Below the pieces are notes generated by a model. The model was not told where the DNA came from. It did not search any database and saw only the letters and a program-made list of their open reading frames with translations. Positions 13,669 through 14,486 of a stretch of DNA of 14,486 nt are shown here, one piece after another. The position numbers and the translations under genes are program-made. Positions within the stretch are counted from its first letter, which is position 1, and each line of letters begins with the position of its first letter. Source of the DNA: Fodinibius sp051746985 (GTDB lineage Bacteria; Bacteroidota; Rhodothermia; Balneolales; Balneolaceae); NCBI GenBank assembly GCA_051746985.1, contig JBNJFP010000052.1, positions 1-14,486 on the forward strand, read 5' to 3'.

Positions 13669-14486
13669 TCAATTGTAATCTGCTTTTCGAAGGAAACGGG
13701 TTGTATCTGTAAGAGTTTGTCTTGGCTGATATCGCGGCGCTCGGAGGCTATTTCGCCGCTGATCGTATATTCACCGGGATCCAACTCCGAAAGATCCATA
13801 TTAAACGATCGGGTAATGGTTGTGTACACCGAGTTGGTTGTGTTCGTATCCCAAACGGTTTCGCCATCACTGTTTTTTAATTCCAGGCTGATGGACCCCA
13901 CAAAGGGAGCGTTGCCGGTCTGCTCCATACTTACGGCAATTTGACCACGATCGTCTTCGCGATTAAAATCTACGGCTTCCACTTCAACCCCTGTTTCGGC
14001 TCCCTGGGTATGAAAGTGTGCAGCAATCACCTGGTTCACCACCAGATTAATTTGAGCGCCAACCTCACCATCTTCTACCGATTCAATGGGCGGAGATACG
14101 GGGTTGGATTGAATGCGCACGCGTGACCAGTAACCTCCGGGCTCCAGGTCATTTCCGGGACGTGTGACAAAGCGTACGGTCTGACGCTCATCGGGCTGAA
14201 TGGTAAAGTTCTTTGGAAATACTTTAACCCAGTCGGCGATGGATTTTTCTTCTGCCATGACTGAATCTTTAACCACTGACAGGCTGCCGTTCTGCGTTGT
14301 AGGGTATCCAAACTCCAGGTTGATAGAAATCTCTTGTGCCTGCTGTCCACCGTTGCTGATGGTTAGAGACCCATAGCGATCTTGTTCGTCAAAAAACAGA
14401 GAGGTGGGTGCAATGCTAACTTGTGCAATAGATTGCGTAGCAAAGAGCAGGCTAAAACAAAAAAAGAAAAATAGTGTAGCTTTTTT
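13665..14486 (-). CDS. PapD-like periplasmic chaperone (start just off right edge)
   Basis: The visible 273 residues begin with a signal peptide core, KKATLFFFFCFSLLFA followed by TQSIAQ. Probably only the initiator Met lies outside the window. An N-terminal Ig-like domain follows, with SIAPTSLFFDEQDRYGSLTI (24-43), DWVKVFPKNFTIQPDERQTV (85-104) and GGYWSRVRI (117-125). This order (strand, 'SLTISN' strand, 'W..V.P..F.I.P.E.Q.V', Arg-rich strand) is that of pilus/PapD-type chaperones. A second Ig-like domain (about 165-270, DLSELDPGEYTISGEI) completes the boomerang. Such chaperones fold pilin subunits in the periplasm and pass them to the usher, which here is encoded next with a 4-nt overlap. 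The classical subunit-anchoring Arg and Lys cannot be assigned confidently by eye. Pilin genes would be expected upstream, beyond the window. Confidence 0.72.
   Translation of the reverse strand, partial: KKATLFFFFCFSLLFATQSIAQVSIAPTSLFFDEQDRYGSLTISNGGQQAQEISINLEFGYPTTQNGSLSVVKDSVMAEEKSIADWVKVFPKNFTIQPDERQTVRFVTRPGNDLEPGGYWSRVRIQSNPVSPPIESVEDGEVGAQINLVVNQVIAAHFHTQGAETGVEVEAVDFNREDDRGQIAVSMEQTGNAPFVGSISLELKNSDGETVWDTNTTNSVYTTITRSFNMDLSELDPGEYTISGEIASERRDISQDKLLQIQPVSFEKQITIE

Noticed and set aside
1..14486. Mobile element, phage, toxin-antitoxin or CRISPR content
   Set aside because: No transposase, integrase, direct-repeat array or target-site duplication was found. The PIN domain belongs to the PhoH fusion and has no antitoxin partner beside it.

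Overview
The window looks like chromosome from a Bacteroidota-type bacterium, most likely the Balneolota/Rhodothermota side (for example Balneolaceae). That placement is inferred from gene content, not from a search. The pointers are a tRNA-Gln/prs/rplY/pth cluster, the Bacteroidota-type families DUF3078 and DUF2851, a PIN-PhoH ATPase, poor Shine-Dalgarno signals and several TTG/GTG starts. No insertion sequence, phage gene, CRISPR array or rRNA was seen.

Left part (1-2763, all minus strand). tRNA-Gln(UUG) is followed by a hairpin terminator and then by prs, rplY (L25/Ctc), pth and the start of hppA, which runs off the left edge. Gaps of 18, 30 and 40 bp suggest one operon. It links PRPP synthesis, a ribosomal protein, peptidyl-tRNA recycling and an ion-pumping pyrophosphatase. 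Next, also on the minus strand (2816-4286), is a small YtxH-like membrane protein gene that overlaps a DUF2851 gene by 8 nt.

Middle part (4409-9945). On the plus strand are a PyrR-like phosphoribosyltransferase and a DUF3078 outer-membrane beta-barrel, closed by a strong bidirectional terminator. Beyond it lies a convergent minus-strand ALDH7-family semialdehyde dehydrogenase. Divergent from that are a TrmH/SpoU-family rRNA methyltransferase (TTG start) and a PIN-PhoH ATPase with its own likely promoter.

Right part (9949-14486, minus strand). This is the most unusual section: a PapD-like periplasmic chaperone gene, missing only its first codon or so, overlaps by 4 nt a GTG-started gene for a 1239-residue usher-like outer-membrane protein. 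The usher has an N-terminal domain, a barrel with an inserted plug-like Ig domain, an SdrD-B/Ca-loop-like segment, a carboxypeptidase-regulatory-like domain, an acidic linker, and then three SPOR domains plus a degenerate fourth SPOR-like unit. SPOR domains bind denuded peptidoglycan. The arrangement therefore suggests a chaperone-usher surface-organelle system tied to the cell wall or division site. Pilin-like subunit genes would be expected just beyond the right edge.
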